This document shows positions 12,750 through 23,840 of a DNA stretch of 64,000 bases, piece by piece. Every line of letters starts with the position of its first letter. The first letter of the stretch is position 1. The position numbers and the translations under genes were made by a program. The DNA comes from Cristatella mucedo (taxonomy: Eukaryota > Bryozoa > Phylactolaemata > Cristatellidae): positions 2,347,501 through 2,411,500 of the forward strand of contig WPIO01000051.1 in the NCBI GenBank assembly GCA_009760855.2. Direction: 5' to 3'. Under the pieces are notes generated by a model that was not told the DNA's origin, made no database searches, and saw nothing but the letters and a program-made list of their open reading frames with translations.

Positions 12750-14586
12750 TGATGTGATAACATCATTAATATGTCATTAGCCTCAGGTCATGTCCCAGCA
12801 CCTTTCAAAAAGCTGTAGTCAGGCCACTTCTCAAGAAAGCGACACTAGACCAAGAGAACTTGAGCCACTACCGCCCAGTCTCCCTTCTACCATTCTTATC
12901 AAAGACACTGGAACAGGTCGTGGCGGACCAGCTGAACTCATATATCGGAACTTCAAACCTTGCAAGTAAGTTCCAGTCTGGCTTTAGAGCTAATCACTCC
13001 AAGAGTTAGCATTGCATAGGGTATGCAACGACCTACATACAAATGCAGACATGGGTAGAGTGTCTCTGCTTGTTTTGCTTGATCTTTCGGCAGCTTTTGA
13101 TACCATCGATCACAAAGTTCTTCTAGAGCGTCTCTCATCTCGCCTGGGCATCACTGGCACTGCCCTGCAATGGTTCAGGTCCAATCTCAGTGGGAGACTC
13201 CAGAGTATTGACGTGAATGGACAAAGATCATCGGAGGTACCTCTGAAATATGGGGTACCTCAGGGCTCCGTGCTAGGTCCGGTTCTTTTCACGGTTTATA
13301 CTCATGTTTGTTTTTCAAGAATGATTTTACTTACCATTCAATTGCATTTCCGTTTGCAGCAAATGTAAAGCGCCTAGAAAGAAATTAAGTTCTATGAGGG
13401 CGCTTTATCAAGTGCATTATTATTATTTTTATTATTCCCTCTTGCTGATGTGATTGCCAAGCACAATCTAGGCTTTCACTTCTAAGCAGATGACACTCAG
13501 TTGTACGTTTGCTTTGATCCCTCCCAGCCTTCGAGCACCTCAAATTCTCTCAACTCACTTGCTGCGAGTATTGATTACATCCCCACATGGATGGCAGCAA
13601 ATTTTCTAAAACTAAACGATGATAAAACTAACTTACTAGTTATGCGCAAACCCATTGTGATTCAGAAATTGGAAAGGCTGACTCTCAAAATTGGCTCTGC
13701 CAGCATATCTCCTGTTGAATCAGCTCGAAATCTAGGTGTCATATTCCAAAGCGACCTCTCATTGGACGACCATATCAGCTCCACAGTCAAATCTGCCTAT
13801 TTTCAGCTTCATAACATTGCTAAAATTCGGGCTTGTTTAGATAAGGATACCAAGTCTGAGTTGGTCCATGCATTCGTGACATCCCATCTCGACTTCTGCA
13901 ACTCACTGCTTATGGGCCAACCGGCATGTGCGATCAGGCGATTACAGTTGGTGCAAAACTCTGCAGCAGGCTTGTCTGTCGTGAGCGTCGCAGTTGCCAC
14001 ATCACACCACTTCTTGCCGACCTGCACTGGCTACCAGTCAAGCAACTGATTGACTTCAAGGTTTTGTCGCTCACTTTTAGGTCACTTCATTCTTTGGCTC
14101 CAGCCTATCTCTCAGATCTACTCACCCAGCAGGCCAAGCATCACACCACCCGCTTTTCGGAATCCAACAGCCTACCAATATATAGAAATACCTCGTACAA
14201 ACCTCAAATCATTTGGAGACCGTGTATTTAGTTCTTATGCTCCCAAAGCCTGGAACTCCCTCCCAACTTGCGTCAGAACATCCCCTGACTTGACCACATT
14301 TAAAAAGAAGTTGAAAACACACCTATTTCTGACATCATTTAGTGGGTCCCTGTGATTCGTCGTTGATGTGCTTATGTGTGCTGACACTGTGCATGCTGCC
14401 AGTAACCACATTTGCATGCTGACCCTGGGCATGTCACCCCTAACCACGGTATTCATGTTTTTTTTTTTATCAAGCATGATATTACTCACTATTCAATTGC
14501 ATTTCCCTTTGCAGCAAATGTAAAGTGGCTAGAAAGAGATTGAGTTCTCTGAGAGGGCTTTATCATGTGCATTATTATTATTATTA
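12750..14586 (+). mobile_element. CR1/L2-like LINE with reverse transcriptase domain (copy 3)
   Basis: This is the fullest LINE copy in the window. In order it shows: an upstream block ending [13 protein letters not shown]; a [20 protein letters not shown] block (RT motif 0/1); DLSAAFDTIDHKVLLERL (RT motif A, catalytic Asp); YGVPQGSVLGPVLFTVY (motif B); the ADDTQLYV box (motif C); and the C-terminal HITPLL and FGDRVFSSYAPKAWNSLP blocks. The 3' UTR ends with an ATT run at 14571-14586. It is dead: frameshifts lie near 13006 and 13960, the Tyr codon of YADD (about 13482) is a stop, and a second LINE tail is inserted between motifs B and C (13304-13436). Family placement is by motif recall. Confidence 0.93.
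13304..13436 (+). mobile_element. LINE 3' tail nested inside the RT domain of copy 3
   Basis: The RT frame stops being RT-like right after FTVY and resumes at PLADVIAKHNLGFHF, which leads to the YADD box. The intervening 130 bases are the family's own 3' UTR: caatgtaaagcgcctagaaa-type sequence, the gggcgctttatcaagtgcatt word and an ATT-rich end. They match the tails at 940-1072 and 14450-14586. This is a severely 5'-truncated insertion of the same family in the same orientation. Confidence 0.88.
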
Positions 14587-14656
14587 TGCGCATACATTTT
14601 CTCATTAGAATGGCAAGCCAAGTGTCTGAGGCATTTAAACTCTAAATTTATGCATC

Positions 14657-14662
14657 TTTATT
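14657..14662 (-). terminator. Possible polyadenylation signal for the minus-strand gene
   Basis: AATAAA on the minus strand, about 360 bases past the stop of the candidate last exon at 15020. The hexamer is common by chance, so this is only positional support. Confidence 0.2.
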
Positions 14663-15019
14663 TCAATTAGCCCATTGTTTCCTCTCAGGTAGAGCTCAGT
14701 TAGGCTAGGCTAATGTCAGCAACATACGGCAGATTTCGGCCGTACAACTACCGACAGTGCAAAGTGCACCTTTGTTGGGGCTTGTTACTGCATATATACC
14801 AATGTAACGATTCGAGCGAATATCTGCACTCACGTAGGCAATGCAGCGCAGTGGTCCTCGATTGCCTTCTAAGCGGCACTGCATTATACTGTGTCGCTGA
14901 TTTTGTAACAGTGCCGCCTGCCACTGGGGTGAACAGACACAAAGGTCACCAAGCAGGCGGCAGATGAGCAGTTGAATAATTCATGGGGACTGCTGTTTTC
15001 AAGCTGTTTACACTGCTGT

Positions 15020-15393
15020 TTACAGCTGTGCCTTTCCCTCCCTGATTTGAGATTGAGTCAGGGCAAACTTTTGCATTTCTGCTATGTCGCATGGCCTTCT
15101 CATACACCACGACAAGTTTGCATTTGAAACCAAATCAAATAGCTTCTGCAGGATGATGTGCCGGCTAATCTTTGCCGGGCAGGTGTAACGCCATGTGCCA
15201 AGCTCAGGGTTGTGATTGACAGCAGGAATAATGAGGGTAGCAGGCAGAAAGTCAGTGTGCAGAAGTGAACATTGCCAAGACCTATCCAGCTTATTGTAGG
15301 CAGTCAAGCTCAATTCACCAATTGCTGTAACACTTTTTCGCGTGATAGGGCTGAAATATATTTTACTCGAGTTGTTGTACATCAGCGCTCGTC
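15020..15393 (-). CDS. Candidate terminal exon of unidentified minus-strand gene
   Basis: I do not recognise the protein. The acceptor (gtgactttttcag, reading minus) has a good pyrimidine tract. The exon begins with two bases that complete a split codon left by the candidate exon at 15563-15620, so the frame is consistent. It then stays open for 123 residues, including MYNNSSKIYFSPITRKSV and PAVNHNPELGTWRYTCP, to a stop at 15020. Frames of this length do arise by chance in a 64-kb window, so the splice-phase match is the main support. Confidence 0.25.
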
Positions 15394-15562
15394 CTGAAAA
15401 AGTCACCAGAATAAGATGGTTGCCTATGGATCAAATTTAGGAACAAAGGCCTCTTGCTGTGTCAATGCATTGAGATGTAGGCATGACTCGGACATGAGCT
15501 AGCTGGCGTTCCCGACAGGCTCCTTGTCACAGCTCGATCCACAAGCGAGCACAAGTCTTGAC

Positions 15563-15620
15563 CTTGAGTTTGCTGAGGGATAGCTACCGAGCGCTTGACA
15601 TCACATGGTACCCAGCTCTT
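15563..15620 (-). CDS. Candidate small exon of the same minus-strand gene
   Basis: 58 bases between an acceptor-like ggcacatttgcag and an AAG/gtcaag donor (minus strand). It begins in phase 0 and ends with one base over, reading KSWVPCDVKRSVAIPQQTQ. It fits the phase of the exons on either side (18827-18929 ends in phase 0; 15393 begins with two bases). It is too short for composition to help. Confidence 0.22.
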
Positions 15621-16210
15621 CTGCAAATGTGCCGGTTTATGCTCAATATTTGAAAATAGTCTACGATTAAATGCTGCCAACCAACTAAAGGTTGTTGTGC
15701 ATGCTAGTAAAATACCATATCAGTGAAAGTGGGTGAGCAACATGAGGCCACGTACAGCTGAGCATGTAACATAAAATATGCATGGCCTGCTGCAAAATCT
15801 GTGTCACGATCCAATTTCAAACTCAGACAAGCGACTTAAGTGCTCTGTGCACTCTATGGGATATCACTGCTGCCGATCGCGCCAGCGCTGTCTGGATCCT
15901 GATGCCTGACTTGCTTGGGGCTAACAGTGCATACACATCTCCTGGAGTCGTGTCTTCCCACTCTTGACTTATCTGACTCCACTCCTTGATCTTTCTTAAT
16001 CTAGCCAGCCAATTTTGTCCTTCTCCCGGGCCTCTTTCCTTGTCCCGCCCCTTTCTCCCTCCCAAACCCTAATCTCCCCCTCTCTCCCTGTCTATCACTC
16101 CCATTCCTTCCTTCCATCCCCTCCTTCTCTCATCCCTTTCCTTGCCCACCCAGACAACCTTCCTTCCTCCATTTCCTCTCTCTATCTCACTCTGTCTCTT
16201 GCTGTCTCTG

Positions 16211-16230
16211 TCTGTCTGTCCGTCCATCCG

Positions 16231-16281
<51 letters not shown>
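16211..16281. repeat. (TCTG)n then (CT)n microsatellite
   Basis: A short ctgtctgtctgtccgtccatc run followed by nearly pure CT to 16281, set in a broader pyrimidine-rich stretch from about 16020. Confidence 0.95.
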
Positions 16282-16284
<3 letters not shown>

Positions 16285-17184
16285 AATTCGTCTTCCTCAG
16301 CAAGTCAGTCGCCTCCTTCAAAACACCGTGGTCTGCTAAAAATTACACTACTGATTCAGGATCAGCCCACCACGAAGCTAGTTATACAAGCTGGCAAAAC
16401 GAACGTACTGGCGTGCAAGGTTACTTACCATTGCAGGGGTAATTCCACTACTATACCACTGCATTCTTTACAGCTTTGCACCTCAGCAATCCATTTATGC
16501 ATGCATCTTTAACGTGCAAGCTCATAGATGACTCGATATGAAAAGATTCTTCAGACTCAAGTGCTGATATGTGATGATATATGAGAACAGAGAGGCATCA
16601 CGTGGCTAGATCGGGCATTTCTCAAACTGCAGTAAAATTATTACACCTCATGCATGCTGTAGTCAGTGGATGTAACCACTCACTTTTCCCATGCTTATAG
16701 CCTATTTGCAAATGCCTGCAGGCTGCTGACACGTAATGAACTGGCAGACCATCGGTCACGGGGATTCTCCTTTGAGCTTGCTCTGCAGCTCTTTGCGACA
16801 GAAGTATCAATGGATGTTGTACAGTGACAGGAAGCCTCGTTGGAAGCAAGGTCTTTCCAACAGTAAGCAGGTCCGCATCCTGGCAATAAAGACCGGGCAG
16901 CAGCTATTTCCGACTCGTTGGGCCATGTCAAAGTTCGAAGTTCAGGCTGTATTTGCCGCTCAGAAACGTCTACAACTCATCGGTACCACGGCCAGGCAGT
17001 GCCATATAACGGTCAGGACGTTGACAATTAGGGAATCCATTAAAGACCTGAATCTTTTGGCCTGAGCAGGTGCAAACTTTGCTGTAATATCAACTAATAT
17101 AAACCTGAGATTCGAAGAGCAAATCATACTCATTAAATTGCACCAATGGTATGACCGTTGCACAAAAATCTTCTATGAATTTGA

Positions 17185-17278
17185 GAGGTAAGGTGCTCTC
17201 CATGACCCAGGTAGCGGGTTCGAATCCTGTACAACTGAGACTGTTAAATCTGCAAATATTTATTTATGCAAGAACATA
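17185..17278 (+). mobile_element. Internally deleted SINE-B fragment
   Basis: A tRNA-like head (gaggtaaggtgctctcca, B box gcgggttcgaatcctgt) is joined directly to the family tail (gagactgttaaatctgcaaa). The ctgcaagcggtggtgatagc body is missing. Confidence 0.6.
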
Positions 17279-17898
17279 CAAGCATGACAACATACAACAG
17301 CGATTAGAATCGTTACTCTACTGCGGGATACTTCATATCAGTGCACTTCCAAAGATGACTTAAAACACTCAATGTACTTCATGACATAGAGCATATGGGG
17401 TTAATTTCATTGCATCAAATTGCATTAATCATTGAACCAAAGTAAAATTAATCTCGGCCTGCACTTGTGGTGGCTGCTTTTGCTGGAGCAGTGGGGTTAA
17501 CATTTTGATTTATAATCCTTGAAGTTCCATTATATCCTTTAGTGAATGCAAGAGGGTCAAGTCTATAGTCCGATAGAAATTAAACCTTTAATACATTATT
17601 TCTGGCGATTTCTGGATAGTTTAAAACAAAAACATGAAGCTGTAAACAGATGAGCCCAGTTTTTGGAATCGCTGCCGGCTAATACTGCAGAAACCTTCGT
17701 TTGCAATCCTTAGCTTAGTTCTTGGATCCCTTCTTGGCAAGCTGACGACAGAAGTACTTCTTTTATTTTATGATTTAGCTGCAAGACCCTCCACTACGTT
17801 CCTAACAGCAGTTGCTACAAAAGCAATTTGAATCTGGCTAACGTCTAATAATAGTGATACAACTAATTATAGTGTGTTTGTTAAGCACCCTAAAAGAA

Positions 17899-18074
17899 TT
17901 AAAAAAAAATACTAGCTGATTTAACAGCCTCTTTTTGTATAGCGACAGAAGAGCCTTGACGGCTATCACCACCGCTTGCAGTGGCGATAAAGGATCGCTC
18001 ACCACAAGATTCGAACCCACGACCTCGGGGCCGAGGTCGTGAAAAGCAACCGCCTTACCCAGTGAGCCATTACT
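17899..18074 (-). mobile_element. tRNA-derived SINE (SINE-B)
   Basis: Well-preserved copy on the minus strand: tggctcactgggtaaggcgg A-box region, B box gggttcgaatctt, ctgcaagcggtggtgatagc body, aaggctcttctgtcgctat block, aggctgttaaatcagctag tail, then a poly-A-like end. With the 32.1-kb copy it defines the family consensus used here. It lies inside the span of the candidate minus-strand gene. Confidence 0.88.
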
Positions 18075-18826
18075 AATCTCTACCCAAGCACTATATAACT
18101 CTCCACGATAGTACCCACACTCAGCAGACAAGTTTGGTATACAGTGAACATCGGAAAATCCACGAGCAAAATTAGAATAGTTGAAAGAAATTCACACATA
18201 CAAGTTAAAGGTATAGGAATGACTTCAATTTATCGCTAAGTTTATTGTACACTCACCAACATGATTGTCAGACCCACTAGCTGGATAGGGTGAGAAGAAA
18301 TAAATGCACCCACATACACATATGCACACACATGTCGTGCACATGCAAGCAGGAGGAATAGTCCTTCTCTTTTGTAGAATCCTAAAACAAACAGCTTGCC
18401 TTCCCCAGTAGCCACAGCCAAATGGTTTCCATTCACCGGGAGCAGGTGGCAGTGGTGCTGATTGGGCACATCACTTCATTTGTTCAGCTCCACATTGTTG
18501 TAGCTTAGTAGCTACAGGGCTGTTCGGCTTGTCTGGCCGAGGGCGTTCGCTCATAGTCTGCTATTCTCACGCCCAGCTAACCGGTGGGTGGGGGTGGGCT
18601 GGGTGGGGATGGGGCTACGATCGCTGCACCACTGCACCTGTTGACTTGCTCCCCCCTTGTCAGCCGACAGACAGGACCGAGGGCAGTGGACCACCTGCTT
18701 GCTGCCTGTCTCGACGTAGAGAACACAAATAAGGGCAATAGCAGCAGCCGGATCTACAAGTGATCGGTTGTAATCAGTTCAATGAGCTAGGTGTGAGCAA
18801 ACAAACAACGCCTAGTGCAAGCTTAC

Positions 18827-18929
18827 CTTGAATGCAGTATTGATCTCAGAGGGCGAGCCGAACGTGCTGGAATACCAGCCACCTAGCTGCCGCCATTCGC
18901 CAGTCTCGACTGCCTTCTGCAGGGCCTCC
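18827..18929 (-). CDS. Probable exon of unidentified minus-strand gene
   Basis: 103 bases flanked by a strong acceptor (ctatttctgctttag) and a near-consensus donor (TTCAAG/gtaagc), reading minus. Only one frame is open: one base, then 34 codons including KAVETGEWRQLGGWYSS and a GSPSEINTAFK end. The composition (helical start, aromatic cluster, no low complexity) looks like a conserved globular domain. The single leading base completes an Arg codon with the AG left by the exon at 20057-20352. I do not recognise the family. Downstream parts are the weaker candidates at 15.0-15.6 kb. Confidence 0.5.
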
Positions 18930-19124
18930 CTAAAGCAGAAATAGATTGGGCAACCCATGCCAGACAGCTAATATAACTTAACAGGAAACTGGCAGACGAT
19001 AAGCAGCGACCCCTCACCCTCAGTGGCCTGCCATCACAGCGAGCCCAGGACGTAGGCACTCTAGGAAGCAATGGTCGCAAAGACCCTGCTGAATTGTGCA
19101 CTTACCTCTTGTTTCATTTTCATT

Positions 19125-19127
<3 letters not shown>

Positions 19128-19183
<56 letters not shown>
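19128..19183. repeat. (CT)n microsatellite
   Basis: Pure CT of about 55 bases. It is followed on the left by a strong minus-strand donor-like gag/gtaagt at about 19106, but the phase does not join to the exon at 18929, so I do not call an exon. Confidence 0.95.
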
Positions 19184-19186
<3 letters not shown>

Positions 19187-19602
19187 CCTATTTTCCTTTG
19201 TGGATTGCAGGCAGATTAGGATTACATAGCTAACAGCTAGCAAGAAGAGCACTGAAGAGTATAGGCCTTGAGCAGCACATGACGAATGTGCTTTGCTGCT
19301 AACATCTTTCTACAGCAGACAAGAATATAAAAAAAAACTATCAATGACCTGATGCAGCTACGATCCGAATGTATATATGTGTGTGTGTGTGTGTACATGT
19401 CTGTGTGCATATGTGTGTTCGAGCACGTGCAAACCTAGTTCTGAAGGCAAATGATGCCAGCCGTAATGATTTCACGTGGACTGCTCTCTGTGATCCTAAA
19501 CTTTGTCGGAAACTCAAAATGACAACTTGCACATTCAACATGAATGAACAGACTAACCTTTGAGCTTTACAGGCTTACTAGCATACTTTAACACCCAAAA
19601 AC

Positions 19603-19706
19603 ACACAGCTCACACATGCACACACATGTGCACACACGCACACACAGTCATACAGACACAGACACACACACACACACACACACACTCACAGAGACACACA
19701 CGAGCA
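19603..19706. repeat. (CA)n-rich microsatellite
   Basis: Imperfect CA repeat with catgca and cagaca interruptions. A short TG/TA run lies nearby at 19373-19395. Confidence 0.9.
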
Positions 19707-20056
19707 CACATTTAGATAAAAAATGTAAAACAAAGGGATGGTCTCTGGAACTGCTGCTAAAAGTTGCATTATGTAGTAGACTCGTCGTGATAGCCCGGTG
19801 ATGCTTAGTCTTATGTAAACGTCCTTCATTTTTGCTTACTTTATCTGTGGCGCTTAGCCGCCTAAGCAAACAGCATCAGATAAATTCCTTACTGCCAAGC
19901 CTCTTTGCTGCCTAAAGTAACCATCGAACCTAGACCAGCCTATGGATTACTCTGCACTGAATGCTCCTCAACATCAATAAATATCTCTAGGCATCTGTAA
20001 GAGGACAGCTCTGGAGCTCTTTTACTTCATCGCACCGTCGGGATGAAAGCACAAAC

Positions 20057-20352
20057 CTCAGATCGGCCGGCGTTCTAACGAGTATGGCTGCTCCGACTAG
20101 TTTGGGTGATGCTGTCGATTGAGGTCTCCATTGAGACGGCACTGAGGGGCGCTGACCGTCGGAAGCGGAGACGTGGCTCAAGCCACCTCGACCACCAACT
20201 CCTGAGCTCGCCCTAGGAGTGAGTCGGGGTAGTTCCAGTGAGTCATGTCGAGTTGTGGTACTAGCATTCCCACTGCCGAGGCCTTGAAAAAATTCGGCGA
20301 TTCGCTGTAGTGCAGGGTACGACTGGGTCCTTCCTGGCAGCTTGCTCATTGC
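20057..20352 (-). CDS. Probable exon of unidentified minus-strand gene
   Basis: Reading minus, an acceptor (gtccacttgcag) is followed by 98 open codons. They begin AMSKLPGRTQ and YPALQRIAEFFQGLG, pass through a Ser/Pro/Gly-rich disordered stretch, and return to ordered sequence as SPKLVGAAILVRTPADLR. A CTGAG/gtttgt donor leaves two bases (AG), and the next exon (18827-18929) supplies the single G that completes Arg. The join gives the continuous helix-like segment PADLREALQKAVETGEW, which is the best evidence that both exons are real. Function unknown; further 5' exons should lie above 20.4 kb. Confidence 0.42.
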
Positions 20353-20536
20353 CTGCAAGTGGACAGAGTGGTGTTACTGTGCACAGACAGATTAACGATG
20401 TCGTGCACACTCGAGCCTGCTGACTGCATGCACAGCTGGTTAGTAGTAATGTGGCTGATTTATGGTATTCATAGTTTATAGCTCGGTGGCATTTATTCGG
20501 TTGTTATTCCAAAGCCACCCAGTTTTTTGCATAGAG

Positions 20537-20722
20537 TAGTGGTTCTCAACCTTCCTAATGCTGCGACCATTTAATACAGTTCCTCATGTTGTGGCAAAAC
20601 CCAACCATACAATTATTGTGTGCGAAATGTGGAAATGCTGCTTTCTGATGGTCTTCGGCGACCCCCGTGAAAGGGTCGTTTGACTCCCTAAGGGGTCGCG
20701 ATCTACAGGTTGAGAACCGCTG
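20537..20722. mobile_element. SPIN-like hAT MITE (nonautonomous)
   Basis: A 186-bp element with near-perfect terminal inverted repeats: tagtggttctcaacc on the left, and the complement of cagcggttctcaacc on the right. It is flanked by an 8-bp duplication with one mismatch (gcatagag at 20529-20536, gcctagag at 20723-20730), the length typical of hAT elements and with the CTAG core typical of SPIN targets. The inner left end (cttcctaatgctgcgacc, ttaatacagttcctcatg) and inner right end (gatggtcttcggcgaccc, gtgaaagggtcgtttgac) match what I remember of the SPIN / URR1 nonautonomous family of tetrapods. The central part is deleted relative to the longer forms. No transposase is encoded. Confidence 0.88.
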
Positions 20723-20730
20723 GCCTAGAG

Positions 20731-21269
20731 TTACTTATGGCTAAGCAGAGATTATGGCACTGTTGTTGGTTTATGGGCAGTTTCGATTTATGGCAGTCAT
20801 TGTTAAGTAACTTGTTCAGAGGCCAGCTACTTAAGACGAGGACTCAATACAGGGCGGTCGCCTACTGGCCTGCTGCAGTGTTTGTGTGAATAAACGTCTC
20901 TATGAGCTCGCTTCGGTGTTCTGTGTGGCATCACTTACCTGCAGTTAGGGAACTATCGAACCACAAGTTATACTAGCAAAGCGATATGTGATGTCGGGGC
21001 AAATTCGGCATGAGCTCGATTACTACAGCAGAAGCTTCGAGCTGAATGCTTGTGCTTGTGCCTTGGCTCGCCGAGATAAATTTAAGGCTAGCTAAGCAGT
21101 CATAAGGCACTTCAAAATGCAATGATACGGTGCCCCTAGAGATGATAGAGAAAGTTTTCAATAATTATCTGCTCGATTCATCGGAAGCATATGCTTCGTT
21201 GCCTCGCGCGTCGGCTCTGCCTATTGGCGTCACATTTATGCTAGAGCTAGCTTTCAAGCAAAGTTAACA
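20731..21269. other. Unassigned DNA, possible poly(A) signal
   Basis: A plus-strand aataaa at 20889-20894 sits in a stretch that could be a decayed LTR end or a 3' UTR, but no matching coding part is visible. Otherwise nothing is recognised. Confidence 0.3.
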
Positions 21270-21406
21270 GGTTTGGCCCAGTAGTTAAGGTGCCAGCCCC
21301 GACCAAGGCCTGGCCGACGTCGTGGGCTCGAGTCAAGTGGCATATGTAAAGTGCCCGAATAGAGATTAAGCTCTCTTAGGGCACTATACAAATGAATTAT
21401 ATTTAA
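21270..21406 (+). mobile_element. tRNA-derived SINE with LINE-like tail (SINE-A)
   Basis: The head has an A-box-like tggcccagtagttaaggtgc and a B-box-like gtgggctcgagtc. It continues to ggcatatgtaaagtgccc, then gaatagagattaagctct, then ttagggcactatacaaatga. The last 60 bases resemble the 3' UTR of the resident LINE, including the paired arms agtgccc and gggcact. Other copies lie at 31.8, 35.1, 36.5 and 40.6 kb. Confidence 0.85.
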
Positions 21407-23287
21407 TGCCAGCTCTCCTGCTGGTGCGGGCTGAAGCTCCTATCACAGCAACCGGCCCCGGAAAGAATGTGCCGCAGCACATCGAGTGCTACATTACGAA
21501 TGGTCTGATCAGGGGTTGCCACGCCTTAGAGAAAGCCAGGCGCAGTCAGCGCCTTAGAGTGTTGGGCAGCAGCCGGGGATGGCCAAAATGAAGTATCGTG
21601 TGTGCCAGGGCCTGTCCGGATCGATGCCTGGTGCAAGTTACTCGCTGGCCGCAGGCTGCGTGACATACCACACCATGCCACGTCATGCCGTTGCTTATGC
21701 CAAGGTATTCGCTCGAGATTTTGCCAACAGCCGAGCCTGAGCATATCTGTGACGCATGGCAGGCTCACTGGACTGGCTCAGTGCAGAGCTGGCTTTGCTG
21801 CAGTTGTCTGCTTAAAATGTAGGCTGCCGTCGGCATTGTGTAGTCACTATTGCCAGCTGAGCCTGCACGTGGTGAGTACCCTGCACTGCAGGGCACTGAA
21901 CGAGTCACATCAATGTTCAGCACACGAGCTGCAAGAACCACCTCATCGGTACAGCAAGTCTGCTGATTCATGCAGTGATGCTGCTCTCCACAGCCACATG
22001 CACAGGCGATTAACGTTCGTGCTGCTTTCTAGAATATATAGACGAATATCTACGAATTGCGATCGCGGCTCCAGTTCGAGGCTCCGCAGCGCGGGTGTGT
22101 GTGTGCGCATGTGTGAGCACACTGCGTGCATGTAAGCTCACAAGCACGAGGCACAAGGCAAGAAGTAAATACTGCCACGTGGACTGCAGAGGCCAGCCTT
22201 GACTGCCTGCCGGGAAATCCCATCCCAGCTCAGGCCGGCACGCGATGCAGCCCTAAGCAGGCAAAGGTTGAGGCAGCTGTTGCTAGATTGCACGAAACTC
22301 ACTCACACACGGAGCATTGGTGAAGGCACAATTTCTGCCTAACCGGAGTCCAAATCTAAACTGTAAATCCCATCTCACGGCAGACATGCGGCCAGCTTTA
22401 GTCTGGAGATACACCGGGTTAGCCAGATAGTGAGTACAAGCCCTGGAAGCCAGCTTCTGTAGCATACTTTTCCAAGTTTTTTCCAAGTAAAAAAATGGGG
22501 GAGCCATTCAAGTTCCCTTTAGCTAGTAGCTCTATCAGCAGCAGCACGGATACAGGTGGCCACATCGTGGTCAAGCCGAGCCGACAACTCGGTAAGCAGA
22601 GCCTGCAGCAAGCCTCAAGCAGGCAGGCTCTAGCCAAAAGAAATGAGTGAAACAGCTGCAGGGGCTCACTGACAGGACTCGAGTTTTGGCCACAGGTGCA
22701 GGTAGAGCTGAAAAGGCTCCTGATGTGCATCAAAAGTGCATCAATAGACTTGGCAGGTAGCTTCGTCCTTGCTGTCAAGGACTGTAGCCCAATCAGAAGC
22801 CCATCGAACCTCATCTTGAGAACCTGACGTCATCTTGAGGCCTCAGCAGAGTCAGGCCGTGAGTGCATGCAGTGCAATGGCAGCCAACCCTGCCGGTGGT
22901 CGAGTGTCACACCACCCCTCGGGCACCAACTGGCAGCCGTATGCTCTGCATGGCTCAAGCAACCCACTACCGAAGCCTCAAAGAAGTGGCTTTTGGTGGT
23001 CCCAGTGCAGCCAAGAGATTAACCTGTTTCTTTTTCATTACTGTTCGGTCGACCTGTGCCCACAAGTCTGAGCCAGTCAGTAAACAAACGACATTGAAAG
23101 ATGGTCTCCTTTAACCCCATTTCTTGAGACTGGCAGTCAGTGCAGGGGAAGGGGTGAGGGAGAACACTTGAAAAAAGCAAGTGGAAGAAGTTTGAAATCG
23201 AAGAGGGATTAGAGCTCTGAATGGTGAAGACATACTGAGCTGAGTGATGTACTCACCAGAGATGCAAGCCAGATAGGCTGTCCGACA
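21407..23287. other. Intergenic, nothing supported
   Basis: The longest frames (21602-22135 plus, 22419-22814 minus) have no usable splice sites or recognisable motifs. I see no named repeat. Confidence 0.4.
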
Positions 23288-23537
<250 letters not shown>

Positions 23538-23840
23538 AAAGACAGAGAGATGGGGCGAGATGCCTATGAAACCGATGGCACTAACTCCTGCATGTGGTCT
23601 AGCAGCATGTCGGACAAATTAGCATTGTCCCATGCAACCAGCCAGCCGACTAGGTGCACCGGACCCAGGATTCTGCACATTCTCAGACGAGCCACTCAAT
23701 CGGATTTCAATAGCAAGGTGCAGCTGGCATCAGTGCTCAATTGCTACCTGGCTACCACCCCACTGCAGTTAATACAACATCCTTTGTGCACAGAGCCAGG
23801 CCAGCTTCAATTTCACTTTGATCTTGATCAGCTGTGTTAA

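Noticed and set aside
15823-16065. Minus-strand frame with KIKEWSQISQEWEDTTPG
   Set aside because: Could be an exon of the minus-strand gene, but no acceptor with a pyrimidine tract was found and the upstream part is purine-rich repeat.
16960-17163. Minus-strand exon-like segment after tcttcgaatctcag (FILVDITAKFAPAQAKRF)
   Set aside because: Acceptor is fair, but its phase does not fit the exon at 18827-18929 and no family is recognised.
17700-17760. Minus-strand peptide YFCRQLAKKGSKN followed by a stop
   Set aside because: Resembles a ribosomal-protein-like C terminus, but only 13 codons are present and no upstream homology was found.
19061-19252. Minus-strand frame ending MEMKMKQE at a strong gtaagt donor
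   Set aside because: Mostly GA-repeat translation, and the phase is incompatible with the next exon at 18929.
22419-22814. 131-codon minus-strand frame, Leu/Cys-rich
   Set aside because: Looks like a membrane segment, but the boundaries are not good splice sites and no family is recognised. Length is within chance expectation.
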